A stretch of 64,000 bases of DNA from NCBI RefSeq assembly GCF_003390935.1, contig NZ_QNQZ01000007.1, positions 62,001 through 126,000 of the forward strand, read 5' to 3'. The position numbers were made by a program, and so were the translations under genes. Positions 49,903-59,748 of this stretch are shown piece by piece. The DNA is from Lewinella sp. IMCC34191 (GTDB lineage: Bacteria; Bacteroidota; Bacteroidia; Chitinophagales; Saprospiraceae). Below the pieces are notes generated by a model. The model did no database searches, was not told where the DNA came from, and was given only the letters and a program-made list of their open reading frames with translations. The stretch's first letter is position 1. Every line of letters starts with the position of its first letter.

Positions 49903-52650
49903 CTACTCCCCGGCGGGCTCCAGATTCTGCTCGATTCCCCGTTGTAGTGGGCTGACTCCTTCGTTCATCCATTTCGGCTTTGGCGCATCCAGTAGGAAGT
50001 AATCGAAAAATTGAGCCATACGCGTCTGGAAATCCGCACGGTTGGGTGCCTTTAGCGGCCAGTGAGGCTCTCCACGGTAGTTGAGGAACCAGGCGGGCTT
50101 GCCCAAACGGCGCAGGGCGGTGAACCATTCGATACCCTGGTACCAGGGAACGGCCCCGTCAGCGTCGTTATGTAAAATCAGGATGGGGGTGTTGATCTTG
50201 TCAGTGAAGAAGAGCGGTGAATTTTCGATGTAACGCAGCGGGTACTCCCAAATCGTGCCGCCGATCCGGCTCTGTGTACGCTCATACTGAAACTGGCGGC
50301 TCCGGCCGCTTCCCCAGCGGATGCCCCCGTAAGCGGAGAACATATTAACGACGGGCGCGCCGGATTCGATAGCCGCAAAGAGGTCGGTTTTCGTAGCCAG
50401 GTAAGCCGCCTGGTAGCCGCCCCAGCTGTGTCCCTGCATGCCGATGCGTTCCTTATCGATGAACCCTTCCTGTAGCAGGCTGCTGATACCGCTCATCACA
50501 CAGTTGTAGGCACTCTCGCCGGGATAGCCCTCCCGGTAAATTACGTCCGGATTAAAAATGACGTAACCCCGGCTCGCGTAGTGGGGATAATTAATGGAAG
50601 ATCGTCCTGGCTGCGGCGTCCGGTGGCGGTAGAGGCCTTCGCTGCTTCGCTCGTAATAGTTAACGAGCATGGGATACTGCCGTGTGCTGTCAAAGTCGGC
50701 CGGCTTCACCAGCAGCCCGCGAAGTTCACGCCCCTCGTGATCGATCCAATTGTATTCCTCGATCGTTCCCCAGTCAAAGTCACCCTGCTGCGGATTGGCA
50801 TCGGAGATAACTTCGCCAACGTCTTCCAGGCGCTCCGTGACCCGAAGGTTGGGGAATTCGGTATAGCTTTCCCGGGTATAGAGATACTTCTCGCCGTTAC
50901 GGGCCTTGCTGAAGTGCCCGAAGCTATAGGGGCCCGCTTCGAGCTGAGTCACGTCTTCTTCTTCGTCCAATCGGGCATAACCGCCGAAATAATCGGCATC
51001 ACGCTGGAAGACCAACAGCAGAGGATAGGTCACGGCTGCCTGCTCGGGGTTCAGGTCCTGAAAGCGGTAGCTTATCCCGTCTTCACGGCCGTTGGTCAGG
51101 CGGGTCGCTTCTCCTCCGCGGGGATCGACTTCCCAAAGATCATAGCGATCGTAGATGATGAGCGACTCATCGTTTTCGGTCCACCCGGCCGTTCCGTAGG
51201 GGTAGGGGTCCATCGGGCGATCGTTCAGTTCATCGTAGAAGATGCCCGTCTCGTTGGTCGTTAGGTCGTTTATCTCCTTACGTCTGACATCGTAGGCACG
51301 GTAAACGGTATCAACCGGATTGTACCAGCTGATGTAGTGGCCTTCCGGAGACCATTGGAAATATCCGGGCTCACCTTCCAGGACCGGGGTGCGTTCACCG
51401 GTTTGGAGGTCGAATATCCAGACATCGCGCCCACCCGGGCCACCGGTCCACATGGTTTCTTTGGAATAGGGCGACTCGTTATAAAGGAGTACGTGACTTC
51501 CCTTTCCGTCGTCGGGTAGGCTAGCCTCCGGCATTTCCGGCGTTGCGATCTGCTCGAATTCATCCTGTGTCGTGCGGTACACGGCCAGGTAGGTAAAGCG
51601 GCGGTCCTGATCGAGTGTGTTGTTTTGCCGGGTATAGAGTAGGGGATCCTCCGTGGTCCATACTTCGACGTCGGCGAGTTCGCTGGAGATGTCATTAGTG
51701 TCAAGCTCCGGTCGGCGGGGCGTGGTGCCGAAAAACAGATACGATCCATCCTCACTGAAACTTGGCCGGCGGTCGTCGCTGATGCGGTATCCACTGGGTA
51801 GCCAGTCCATGTCCCGGTCAGTTGTCACAAACGCGGAATCGCGTCCCGCTGTCCAATAGTGAAGGACATAAGGGGGTTGCTTTTCGTCCTCATCCGCATC
51901 ACTACTCAGGAAGCCCACATGCTCGCCGTCGTAGCTCAGGTTGAGCCCGCCGTAGCGGGGAAAACCCGAACTGAGGGTTTGCCATTCCAGGTCCGTGGGG
52001 TCAACGCGTAAAATCCCGGTACTCCAGGTGCTGTCCTTTTTCGTGCGCTGAGCAACGACAATGGGTTGATCGCGGGCGAGCTGGAAGTCGACGACCCCTT
52101 CCAGGTAAAAGCTGTCTTGGTTGGCAAAACGACGTACGACAAGACGACGGGCGTCCTCATCCAGGCCCTTTGCCAGGCTGTCGGGTAGCAGGCTTGCGGT
52201 GGTATAGGCGAAAATGTCCCCCGACCGTTCGCTGGTCTTGACCTCGTACACCTCGGGGTAGAGTTCCGCTGCCTGGGTAGCCAAGTTCCAGACGAGCAGG
52301 GTATCCATCGCCTTTAGCTTTTTCGCTTCTTCCTTCCGTTTGTAGTGCAAAACGGTATCGCGCGATGGCTTAAGGGTTCCCAGAAGGTATTTGCCGTCGT
52401 AGGTGAACCGGGCATCGTGAAGCCTCGCGAATTGCTTTTCACTGCCATCGGCTACGCGCCGGACGATCGCGACCGGGTCTCCAACGTCCGGTACCAGGCT
52501 GTAAACAACATGGCTACCATCCGCGCTGACTGCTTCGCCCTGGATTTCATTCCAGGCTTGCATGTCCTCGACGGTAATGGCGCGTTGGCCTACGAGGGGA
52601 AGAGCAAAAAGTGTGAGGAGGAACGGTAATAGACGGTCTCTGAGCTGCAT
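49903..52650 (-). CDS. Secreted S9-family prolyl oligopeptidase-like peptidase
   Basis: The 915-residue protein starts with a signal peptide (MQLRDRLLPFLLTLFALPLVG). An N-terminal beta-propeller-like region (about 25-640) is followed by an alpha/beta hydrolase domain with nucleophile Ser in GMQGHSWGGYQAAY, Asp in HNDADGAVPW and His in YRGEPHWPL. It is probably periplasmic and hydrolyses peptides. It differs from DPP-IV in having long DUF-like propeller blades. A near-consensus -7 box (GATATTTG) ends 4 nt before the ATG at 52650. Convergent with birA (3 bp between stops). Confidence 0.88.
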   Translation of the reverse strand: MQLRDRLLPFLLTLFALPLVGQRAITVEDMQAWNEIQGEAVSADGSHVVYSLVPDVGDPVAIVRRVADGSEKQFARLHDARFTYDGKYLLGTLKPSRDTVLHYKRKEEAKKLKAMDTLLVWNLATQAAELYPEVYEVKTSERSGDIFAYTTASLLPDSLAKGLDEDARRLVVRRFANQDSFYLEGVVDFQLARDQPIVVAQRTKKDSTWSTGILRVDPTDLEWQTLSSGFPRYGGLNLSYDGEHVGFLSSDADEDEKQPPYVLHYWTAGRDSAFVTTDRDMDWLPSGYRISDDRRPSFSEDGSYLFFGTTPRRPELDTNDISSELADVEVWTTEDPLLYTRQNNTLDQDRRFTYLAVYRTTQDEFEQIATPEMPEASLPDDGKGSHVLLYNESPYSKETMWTGGPGGRDVWIFDLQTGERTPVLEGEPGYFQWSPEGHYISWYNPVDTVYRAYDVRRKEINDLTTNETGIFYDELNDRPMDPYPYGTAGWTENDESLIIYDRYDLWEVDPRGGEATRLTNGREDGISYRFQDLNPEQAAVTYPLLLVFQRDADYFGGYARLDEEEDVTQLEAGPYSFGHFSKARNGEKYLYTRESYTEFPNLRVTERLEDVGEVISDANPQQGDFDWGTIEEYNWIDHEGRELRGLLVKPADFDSTRQYPMLVNYYERSSEGLYRHRTPQPGRSSINYPHYASRGYVIFNPDVIYREGYPGESAYNCVMSGISSLLQEGFIDKERIGMQGHSWGGYQAAYLATKTDLFAAIESGAPVVNMFSAYGGIRWGSGRSRQFQYERTQSRIGGTIWEYPLRYIENSPLFFTDKINTPILILHNDADGAVPWYQGIEWFTALRRLGKPAWFLNYRGEPHWPLKAPNRADFQTRMAQFFDYFLLDAPKPKWMNEGVSPLQRGIEQNLEPAGE

Positions 52651-52746
52651 AGGACAAATATCCTTAAATTTTATGGGATAATTGATCTCGTAGCGGAAGG
52701 CGAGGCACGCCACCAAACATCACCATGCTACCCAAGTTGGATAGGT

Positions 52747-53553
52747 ATGCAGGATCAATCAGGCTACTTTACTATTACCGGCGCCCCGGCACCGCTCGTT
52801 CTAACCGCTATCCACGACGGGGCGGCCGTACGCGAAGCGTTGCAGGACCGTTTCGCCCTGGATGAGTTGGAGCGGCGTTACGAAGAAGACCCCCACACGG
52901 CCACCTGGGCCCGACTGCGGGAGCCGCACATCGTCGGCCTGCACAGCCGCTTTGAAGTGGATCTGAATCGAAGTCGCGACAGTGCCGTATACCTCGAACC
53001 GGCGGATGCCTGGGGGTTGAACGTGTGGCGACACCGTCCCGACAGCGCGATGGTCGACCGGTCCTTGTCCGCGTACGACAACTTCTACCAAGAGGTGGAG
53101 GGCTTTTTACAGTCCGTTGTCGATCGATTCGGAAGTTTCGTTCTCTACGATATTCACTCCTACAATCACCGTCGTGAAGAGAACGATCGGATGCCCGCCG
53201 ACCCGGAAGCAAACCCGGTGGTCAACGTCGGTACCGGCAATATGGACCGGGAGCGGTGGGCTCCCGTCGTTGAGGTATTTATGGAAAGTATGCGCGCCCA
53301 CGGGCTGAATGGCGAGCCACTTGACGTACGTGAAAACGTGAAGTTTCCCGGAGGGCACTTCAATCATTGGCTGCACGATCGGTTCCCCGGGGTGTCGTGC
53401 GTGCTGTCGATCGAGTTTAAAAAGATCTTTATGGACGAGCACACCAATGAGGTGCATACTTCGGTGTTGCAACAGTTGCAGGAAGCTCTGGTCGGGACTT
53501 TCGATCCCGTCCTATCCGCGAGGGCTCGGGTCAACGAAAGTCTACAAGCATAA
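52747..53553 (+). CDS. N-formylglutamate amidohydrolase family protein
   Basis: The 268-residue protein belongs to the N-formylglutamate amidohydrolase (FGase) family. The zinc/substrate residues of the family are represented by HDGA near 22-26 (AIHDGAAVRE), SRFEVDLNRSRD (R-x-x-x-D-x-N-R), YDIHSYNHRR and the C-terminal SIEFKKIFMDE. True HutG acts in histidine breakdown; no hut genes are near. It leads a four-gene operon: 5 bp to the DUF1704 gene, which is followed by the ATP-grasp gene. This trio recurs in many bacteria, so the real substrate is probably linked to them. Confidence 0.85.
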   Translation: MQDQSGYFTITGAPAPLVLTAIHDGAAVREALQDRFALDELERRYEEDPHTATWARLREPHIVGLHSRFEVDLNRSRDSAVYLEPADAWGLNVWRHRPDSAMVDRSLSAYDNFYQEVEGFLQSVVDRFGSFVLYDIHSYNHRREENDRMPADPEANPVVNVGTGNMDRERWAPVVEVFMESMRAHGLNGEPLDVRENVKFPGGHFNHWLHDRFPGVSCVLSIEFKKIFMDEHTNEVHTSVLQQLQEALVGTFDPVLSARARVNESLQA

Positions 53554-53558
53554 ATTAT

Positions 53559-55415
53559 ATGGCTGAAATCACGACACATACCACTTACGATGTGGACGGT
53601 GTACTAGCGCGGCTGGATGCCGACGACCCCGTTTTGCTGGAGCTTCCCGGGGGCGGTAAACTATATCTTGCCCGGGCGGTGCCCTTTCTGACCGTATACC
53701 GGTACGGAAAGCAGGATCACGATTACGATCTGCACGCGGATGAAACTGCTTACTGCGTGTTAGGGTGGGATGAAGACCCACCAGTAGACTTCATCGATTT
53801 TCTGGGCAACCTGCTGGCGGAATTATCGGATCGTTTCGGTGGCGTTATGGTGCTCGAACTTTGGGTCAACGACGAAGGAACTACGCCACGGATGGTCGTC
53901 CATGCTGCCCCGGATCACCCCTCCGCGGTAAGTGAAACGCTGATCGATCACCTGAAAAGCGTGAAGGGACCTGATTCCCCGCCAACCATCGAGCTGAGGG
54001 AAGACTTCAGAACCCGGAACACCGGACCTCGGCCATTGCTGGAAGAAAAAGACCTGAAGCGTCGCGATATCCTGTTGTTGGGCATGGAGATCAACGCCTT
54101 CTTCCTCGGCGAGGGTGGACGTCCCTTCCCGTTGGTCCTGCGAAACTTCCGTGACGGTCTCCACACGGCGCTACGTCGCGCGTTTTTTGATTTCGTTCGT
54201 CTGGAAACCACCTACAATGCCTCCCATTTTGACCAATTGGGTAATCATCGGGTCAGCGACCTGGTGTGGGAGATCGACCGTAAGTTGGTGGAGATATCCA
54301 ATAGCTTTCCGTTCCTGCTTCTGGTAACGGCGACGAATGACGACGAGGCATTTGATCGTTTCGCCGAGACTGGATATCGCACCGAACCCAACTTTCACTA
54401 TCGCTTTCTGCCGGTCGATCCGGAAGGGGTAAAGCGGGAACTATTTAATCTGCCTATTGACCGGGTAAAAGACGCAACTCTTGCCTACACGCTGCGCGAC
54501 AAGCGTGACGAGTTGTTTCGTATGCTGGACATGCTGGCTAATCGCGGTAACGAGCACTTTCGTTACGGCAGCATGCAGGTATTCGGGGGCGTGGACGATG
54601 AGCTTCTGAATATTGCCAACAGTTTGCTGACGGTGGTTCCACCACCAAAAAAGTCGGATGAGGAAGCCACCCTTGATGCCGGGGAATTCTTGGCTGCGTG
54701 TGAAAGCGAGTTTGCCTACTTATCCGAACAGTATCCGGTGGCCAAGCCGAGCGCGCTTATTCGCGACGATCTTAGCGGGCTCATGGTCTCTCAGGGCGTA
54801 CTGAACATCGGTCATAAGCTGCGGGTGCCGCGCCGCCGGGTCGAAGCGCTCATTCAGCACGAGATCGGTACGCACGTTCTGACATACTGGAACGGGCAGG
54901 CCCAACCGTTGACGCTGCTCCACTCCGGTACACCCGGCTACGAGGACCTCCAGGAAGGTCTGGCGGTCCTTGGCGAATGGTTTGTCGATGGTATCACGCC
55001 CGGTCGGTTACGCAATCTGGCGGCCCGGGTCGTAGGGATTGCCTACATGCTTCGGGGCAACTCGTTCCCGGACACCTTTGCCCTGCTGCACGAACATCAC
55101 GGACTGTCAGCACGTACCGCCTTCTATACGACGGCGCGCATATTCCGGGGCGGCGGCTTTACGAAAGACGCTGTCTACCTGCGTGGCCTGGTAGAACTGC
55201 TGGATTACCTGCGGCAAGGTGGTGATCTGGAGCCGCTTTTCGTCGGTAAGTTGCGACTGGATTACGTTCCCCTGCTCGACGAACTGACCCGCAGGGGTAT
55301 CCTTCGTCCACCACCGCTTATTCCTCGGTACTTCCGGGAAGACCGCGAGGCCGGCCATCCGAAGTTGAACCGACTACGGGCGGGCATGACGGTCTTCGAT
55401 CTGATTCCACGGTAG
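53559..55415 (+). CDS. DUF1704 'QEGLA' metallopeptidase-like protein
   Basis: The 618-residue protein has the DUF1704 (QEGLA motif) domain over the C-terminal half: zinc motif HEIGTH at residues 434-439 and QEGLA at 465-469, whose Glu466 is the probable third ligand, 26 residues after the HExxxH. DUF1704 is related to the eukaryotic MATCAP-type tyrosine carboxypeptidases. The old name 'flavohemoglobin expression-modulating' is of uncertain value. The N-terminal half (about 1-330) has no recognised motif. No signal peptide. A carboxypeptidase working on a product made by the adjacent ATP-grasp ligase is an inference. Confidence 0.82.
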   Translation: MAEITTHTTYDVDGVLARLDADDPVLLELPGGGKLYLARAVPFLTVYRYGKQDHDYDLHADETAYCVLGWDEDPPVDFIDFLGNLLAELSDRFGGVMVLELWVNDEGTTPRMVVHAAPDHPSAVSETLIDHLKSVKGPDSPPTIELREDFRTRNTGPRPLLEEKDLKRRDILLLGMEINAFFLGEGGRPFPLVLRNFRDGLHTALRRAFFDFVRLETTYNASHFDQLGNHRVSDLVWEIDRKLVEISNSFPFLLLVTATNDDEAFDRFAETGYRTEPNFHYRFLPVDPEGVKRELFNLPIDRVKDATLAYTLRDKRDELFRMLDMLANRGNEHFRYGSMQVFGGVDDELLNIANSLLTVVPPPKKSDEEATLDAGEFLAACESEFAYLSEQYPVAKPSALIRDDLSGLMVSQGVLNIGHKLRVPRRRVEALIQHEIGTHVLTYWNGQAQPLTLLHSGTPGYEDLQEGLAVLGEWFVDGITPGRLRNLAARVVGIAYMLRGNSFPDTFALLHEHHGLSARTAFYTTARIFRGGGFTKDAVYLRGLVELLDYLRQGGDLEPLFVGKLRLDYVPLLDELTRRGILRPPPLIPRYFREDREAGHPKLNRLRAGMTVFDLIPR

Positions 55416-55458
55416 CCATAACATACAATTCATACATACTCTCCCCCAAACCATTACC

Positions 55459-56517
55459 ATGAGCTCACCTATGAAGCTAGCCTTCGTTGTCAATCGCGTT
55501 GAAACCGAAGGGCCGACTTATACCACCACCGTCCTGGCCCACCGTCTGCACCAGCGCGGACACGAAGTATTCTATTATTCCGTGGGCAAACTCGACTACG
55601 TAAAGGACGGTCGCGTGGGCGGTTTGGGTTACTTCGCCCCCCCGGGAGACTATGCCGAGCCGGAAGCTTACCACCAGGCGCTTCACGGTAACCTCGAGGA
55701 TGCACGCCCCATCTTCACTGACGAACTGGACGTGATTTACCTGCGCAACGATCCGGGAGAAGATGCCGCGGACCGGAACTGGGCTACCAACGCCGGACTC
55801 AGCTTCGGACAACTTGCATCCTACCAGGGCACGATCGTCGTCAACGATCCATTCGGTCTGAGCCATGCGTTGAATAAAATGTATCTCCAGCAGTTTCCGG
55901 AAAGCGTACGTCCACGAACGATCATCACGCGGCGAATTGAAGAGATCCGCCGCTTTGCCGAAGAAGAGCATAATGATATTATCCTCAAGCCACTGCTCGG
56001 TTCCGGGGGGAAGAACGTTTTTGTAGTCCGGGAAGATGATCACCCCAACCTGAATCAGATCGTGGAAGTCATCAGTCAGAACGGGTACGTTATCGCGCAG
56101 GAGTTTATGCCCGCCGCGGCGAAGGGGGATATCCGCTTGTTTCTGATGAACGGCGAACCCCTGATGGTGGATGGCCATTACGCGGCCGTACATCGAATGA
56201 GTGCGGATGACGATGTGCGGAACAATCTGCACGCCGGTGGATCCGGGAAAAAAGCCGAGATCACCCCGGAAATTTTGAAGATGATCGAGCTCATCCGGCC
56301 GAAGCTTATTGCCGACGGTATGTTTTTAGTTGGCGTAGACATCGCCGGCACCCGGCTGTTGGAGATCAACCTGGAAAGTCCGGGCGGACTACGGGGAGCA
56401 GGTATCCTGGAAGGTGTCGACTTTACGGTTCCGGTCGTGGAAGCCCTCGAAAAAAAGGTGCTCTGCATGCGTAACTACGGCAATCGAATTCCTAACCGCA
56501 CGATCGCTACCCTCTAA
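55459..56517 (+). CDS. ATP-grasp ligase (glutathione-synthetase-like)
   Basis: The 352-residue protein has the ATP-grasp fold. MKLAFVVNRVETEGPTYTT starts the N-domain. IILKPLLGSGGKNVFVVRED is the flexible glycine-rich ATP loop, and the DIRLFLMNGEPLMVDGHYAA segment and INLESPGGLRGAG (Mg2+-binding E-x-N loop with the R of glutathione synthetases) follow. It would join a carboxylate to an amine using ATP. It is placed third in the operon after the DUF1704 peptidase. True glutathione synthesis is not implied, since no gshA is seen. Confidence 0.82.
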   Translation: MSSPMKLAFVVNRVETEGPTYTTTVLAHRLHQRGHEVFYYSVGKLDYVKDGRVGGLGYFAPPGDYAEPEAYHQALHGNLEDARPIFTDELDVIYLRNDPGEDAADRNWATNAGLSFGQLASYQGTIVVNDPFGLSHALNKMYLQQFPESVRPRTIITRRIEEIRRFAEEEHNDIILKPLLGSGGKNVFVVREDDHPNLNQIVEVISQNGYVIAQEFMPAAAKGDIRLFLMNGEPLMVDGHYAAVHRMSADDDVRNNLHAGGSGKKAEITPEILKMIELIRPKLIADGMFLVGVDIAGTRLLEINLESPGGLRGAGILEGVDFTVPVVEALEKKVLCMRNYGNRIPNRTIATL

Positions 56518-56526
56518 GTATTCTCC

Positions 56527-57858
56527 ATGCCTCTATATCTCGGTTTAGATCTGGGTACTACCTCCGCCAAAGTTTGTGCCTTCGATGAGGACGGCAAAAT
56601 GGTAGAGGAACGAAGCGGTGGATACGAACTCTATTATCCCGACGAGGGGGCGGCGGTACAGGACGTCGACGAGATCATCGCCGTAGCCGAAAAACTACTC
56701 CGGGAATTAATGGCCGTCCTTCCCCAGCGCCCTGCCGGTATCGGGATCAGTTGCCCGATGCACGGCGTGCTGCTGCTGGACGCATCCGGAGCTCCGACCG
56801 GGCCGATCATGACGTGGGCCGACATCCGCTCACAGGCCGTAATGGATCAGTTCTCCCCGGATGAGCGCGACGAGCTTCGCCACCGTACCGGAACGCCGGT
56901 CCACCCTATGTCTCCGATGGTCAAAATGCGCTGGCTGACGGAGGAACGCCCGGCTGAGCTAGAGAAAGCTACCTATCTCAGCGATCTTAAATCTTTCCTG
57001 GTTGACAAATGGACAACGGACGGTCATCTGCTCGATGAGCAATTGGCCAGCGCCACCGGCTTGCTGAACCTGGAAACCCGCGAGTGGGATGAGGACGCGC
57101 TACGGGTGGCTGCGAATGGCAAGCCCTTTCCGCTTCGCTTACCCCGTGTCGTACCTGCGGGCTATTGTCTTAACTGGAAAACGGACATCGCTGACCGGCT
57201 GGGAGTAGCCGATATTCCGCTGTACATAGGTGGATCAGATGGCTGCCTGGCTAATCTTGGCAGTGGACTCTTGGAGCCGGGCAAGGTTTCCCTGACCATT
57301 GGCACCAGCGGGGCGGTGCGGGTTACGCACAAGGGCTTCAACGCCGGAACCGATCACCAGCTTTTCAACTACCTTTTATTTGACGATTACGCCGTTCTTG
57401 GGGGAGCAACCAACAACGGGGGAAAAGTGATCGAATGGCTATTTGATTTGTTGGGCAGCCACTTCGATAACATCGGAAATATGATCGAAGCCGCCACTGG
57501 CGCACCGGATACCGACCTTCGATTCCTTCCTTACCTGAATGGAGAGCGTGCGCCCATTTGGGACGCCCTGGCTACGGCCTCTTTCCAAAACTTACGCGGC
57601 AACCATACGGCCGTGGATATGGCGCGCGCCGTACTTCTGGGAGTGACGGACAACGTAATAGAGATTCTCCGACAAGTCGAACAAGCTACCTGCCCGGCGG
57701 AGGTGATCTACGCCAGTGGTGGATTTACGCGCTCCCAGGCCTGGGTCGATCTACTTGCTGAACGGAGCGGACGTCGCGTGGAAGTGGCCCACACTCCCCA
57801 GGCCAGCGCCTACGGTGCCGCGCTTATCGCTAAGCGCTATGCTTCCGTCACCACGTAA
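56527..57858 (+). CDS. FGGY-family carbohydrate kinase (gluconokinase-like)
   Basis: The 443-residue sugar kinase has YLGLDLGTTSAKVCAFDEDG at the N-terminus, substrate-loop ISCPMHGVLLLD, MTWADIRSQ (Trp-Asp typical of gluconokinase/xylulokinase), TIGTSGAVR, NGERAPIWD and the C-terminal SGGFTRSQAW. Gluconate is the best guess by MTWADIR. It begins 9 bp after the ATP-grasp gene and so is probably in the same operon, although its link to that chemistry is unknown. Its end overlaps the convergent membrane-protein gene by 11 bp. Confidence 0.85.
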   Translation: MPLYLGLDLGTTSAKVCAFDEDGKMVEERSGGYELYYPDEGAAVQDVDEIIAVAEKLLRELMAVLPQRPAGIGISCPMHGVLLLDASGAPTGPIMTWADIRSQAVMDQFSPDERDELRHRTGTPVHPMSPMVKMRWLTEERPAELEKATYLSDLKSFLVDKWTTDGHLLDEQLASATGLLNLETREWDEDALRVAANGKPFPLRLPRVVPAGYCLNWKTDIADRLGVADIPLYIGGSDGCLANLGSGLLEPGKVSLTIGTSGAVRVTHKGFNAGTDHQLFNYLLFDDYAVLGGATNNGGKVIEWLFDLLGSHFDNIGNMIEAATGAPDTDLRFLPYLNGERAPIWDALATASFQNLRGNHTAVDMARAVLLGVTDNVIEILRQVEQATCPAEVIYASGGFTRSQAWVDLLAERSGRRVEVAHTPQASAYGAALIAKRYASVTT

Positions 57859-58651
57859 GCGCGAGCGGCGGGAGTAGAAGAAGGCCGTTGATGATCACCG
57901 CATAGTAATCCTCGCCCCGTTCGGGGCCTACGAATGCGCCAAACCCAATCCCGGTGCCGTAGGCCAAAGCAAGTTTACCGCCTGTAGCACCGGGATACGC
58001 GTAGAGGGATAGCAGCGCGCACCCCAGCAAGAGCGATAGGGCGAGACGCCGGTTGAGCCGGGGATAATTGGCGGCAAGCGTCTTGACGAGTTGGCGTCTG
58101 TCCAGGGCTACATCCCGCGTATCAAAAAGCAGGGCTATGGCCAGCGTAAACAGGAAACGGATCAGGGCCTCTATTCCCAAATGGTGGGGTAGGGTAGGGA
58201 AGACGTGCGTCATGAGTGTCCAGGCCAGGGCAACCCAGATTACTTTGAGGTAGGGAAAATCGCGCAGGCGGGGGCCACCCGGATAGATCGGAATGAGATA
58301 GAAATACGTGAACGGTACGGCAAAAACAACCGGCCAAAATTGCGACAGGGGTATGAGGAGAATGGTGGCCGTAGCGGCGACCAAACTTCCGCACCCTACC
58401 AGCAGCGTTAGTCGTGGGTGTTTGGCAACTACCCGATAACGGCGCCCGTCGGGCTGTCCTCCGGCTCGATGGAAACTAAGCAGACGGTGCAGAGTGTACA
58501 CCCCGAGTGTAGCTGCCAGTACGAAAAAGTGAATAGCACCCAGACTTGGCTGGCCGCCCGCGAGGTAGGTGGACTGCCAGCTAAGTGCCAGGGCCGCAAG
58601 TGCAATCCAGATATGCCCGTAGAAGAGCCAGTTCAGCAGAGGATTGCGCAT
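57848..58651 (-). CDS. UbiA-like integral membrane protein
   Basis: The 267-residue protein has about eight hydrophobic segments. LRDFPYLKVIWVALAWTLMT and ALLFDTRDVALDRRQLVKTL (D-x-x-D with basic residues) recall the second half of UbiA prenyltransferases. The N-terminal N-D-x-x-D motif of UbiA is not obvious, although LGVYTLHRLLSFHRAG is in about the right place. It is thus a divergent or non-catalytic member, commonly listed as hypothetical in Bacteroidota. Next on the strand, 11 bp before it, lies the M42 peptidase gene. Confidence 0.6.
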   Translation of the reverse strand: MRNPLLNWLFYGHIWIALAALALSWQSTYLAGGQPSLGAIHFFVLAATLGVYTLHRLLSFHRAGGQPDGRRYRVVAKHPRLTLLVGCGSLVAATATILLIPLSQFWPVVFAVPFTYFYLIPIYPGGPRLRDFPYLKVIWVALAWTLMTHVFPTLPHHLGIEALIRFLFTLAIALLFDTRDVALDRRQLVKTLAANYPRLNRRLALSLLLGCALLSLYAYPGATGGKLALAYGTGIGFGAFVGPERGEDYYAVIINGLLLLPPLALTW

Positions 58652-58662
58652 AAACCAGGGTG

Positions 58663-59748
58663 CTACACTTCGAAGTAATTAAAGCTCATTCCGTCTTCGA
58701 TCTTCTCAAGGCTGTGGAGGATAAGTTCTATTACACCTTCCACGTCACTCTTAGCGGCCATTTCGACGGTAGTATGCATATACTTCAGCGGGAGGCTGAT
58801 CAGTGCCGAGGCTACCCCTCCGTTCGAATAGGCGAAGGCGTCGGTATCGGTCCCGGTCGCCCGGCTGCTAGCCTCGCGCTGAAAATCAATATCGTTCTCC
58901 CTGGCGGCCTCGATGATCAGTTGGAGCAGTTTGTTGTGAACGGCCGGAGCGGTAGTAACACTGGGCCCTTTACCGGCTTTGACGTCCCCTACCTTTTTCT
59001 TGTCAAGCATGGGCGTATTCGTGTCGTGGGTCACGTCGGTTACGATGGCAACCTGCGGCTTGATGCGATCGGCAATCATTTGGGCCCCGCGTAATCCTAC
59101 TTCCTCCTGTACGGAGTTGACGATGTAGAGCGAGAAAGGTAAATCAATGTTCCGCTCCCGGATGAGGCGCGCAACCTGCGCAATACAGAAACCGCCCATG
59201 CGATTGTCCAGCGCACGGCCACAGTAGTAGCGATCATTCATGACTTCCAGATCGTCGGGGTAGGTGATTACACTCCCAACTTGTACGCCCATTTCATGGA
59301 CCTCGTCTTTGTCCTTTGCCCCAATATCAATGAAGATATTCTCGATCTTAGGTGCTAATTTGCTATCCTCGCCCCGGCGGGTATGAATCGCCGGCCAGCC
59401 AAAGACGCCCCGGACGATGCCCTTTTCTCCGTGGATATTCACCCGTTTGGAGGGCGCTATCATGTGATCGCTCCCTCCGTTGCGAACCACGTACAGGTAG
59501 CCGTTATCGGTTATGTAGTGCACAAACCAGCTGATCTCGTCGGCGTGACCCTCGATTACCACGCGGTAATCTTTGCCGGGGTTGATGACGCCGTAAGCCG
59601 TGCCGTATGTGTCGAGAGCGATCTCGTCAACGTAAGGCCGGATGTAATCGATCCAGAGTTTTTGTCCGGCACTTTCGAAGCCGGTGGGGGAGGCGTTATT
59701 CAGGTAATCGTGTAAAAATCTTTCTGAAGAATCGTTTAAAATCGACAT
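58663..59748 (-). CDS. M42-family metallopeptidase (glutamyl aminopeptidase-like)
   Basis: Cytosolic aminopeptidase of 361 residues with a two-zinc site. The ligands are EGHADEISW (His68), CGRALDNRMGG (bridging Asp), VQEEVGLRG (catalytic Glu and ligand Glu), VTDVTHDT (Asp) and KYMHTTVEM (His). Such enzymes form 12-subunit cages that trim peptides. Start ATG at 59748 is supported by the MSILNDSSERFL N-terminus, as in homologues. About 200 bp without a supported gene separates it from pyrE. Confidence 0.93.
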   Translation of the reverse strand: MSILNDSSERFLHDYLNNASPTGFESAGQKLWIDYIRPYVDEIALDTYGTAYGVINPGKDYRVVIEGHADEISWFVHYITDNGYLYVVRNGGSDHMIAPSKRVNIHGEKGIVRGVFGWPAIHTRRGEDSKLAPKIENIFIDIGAKDKDEVHEMGVQVGSVITYPDDLEVMNDRYYCGRALDNRMGGFCIAQVARLIRERNIDLPFSLYIVNSVQEEVGLRGAQMIADRIKPQVAIVTDVTHDTNTPMLDKKKVGDVKAGKGPSVTTAPAVHNKLLQLIIEAARENDIDFQREASSRATGTDTDAFAYSNGGVASALISLPLKYMHTTVEMAAKSDVEGVIELILHSLEKIEDGMSFNYFEV

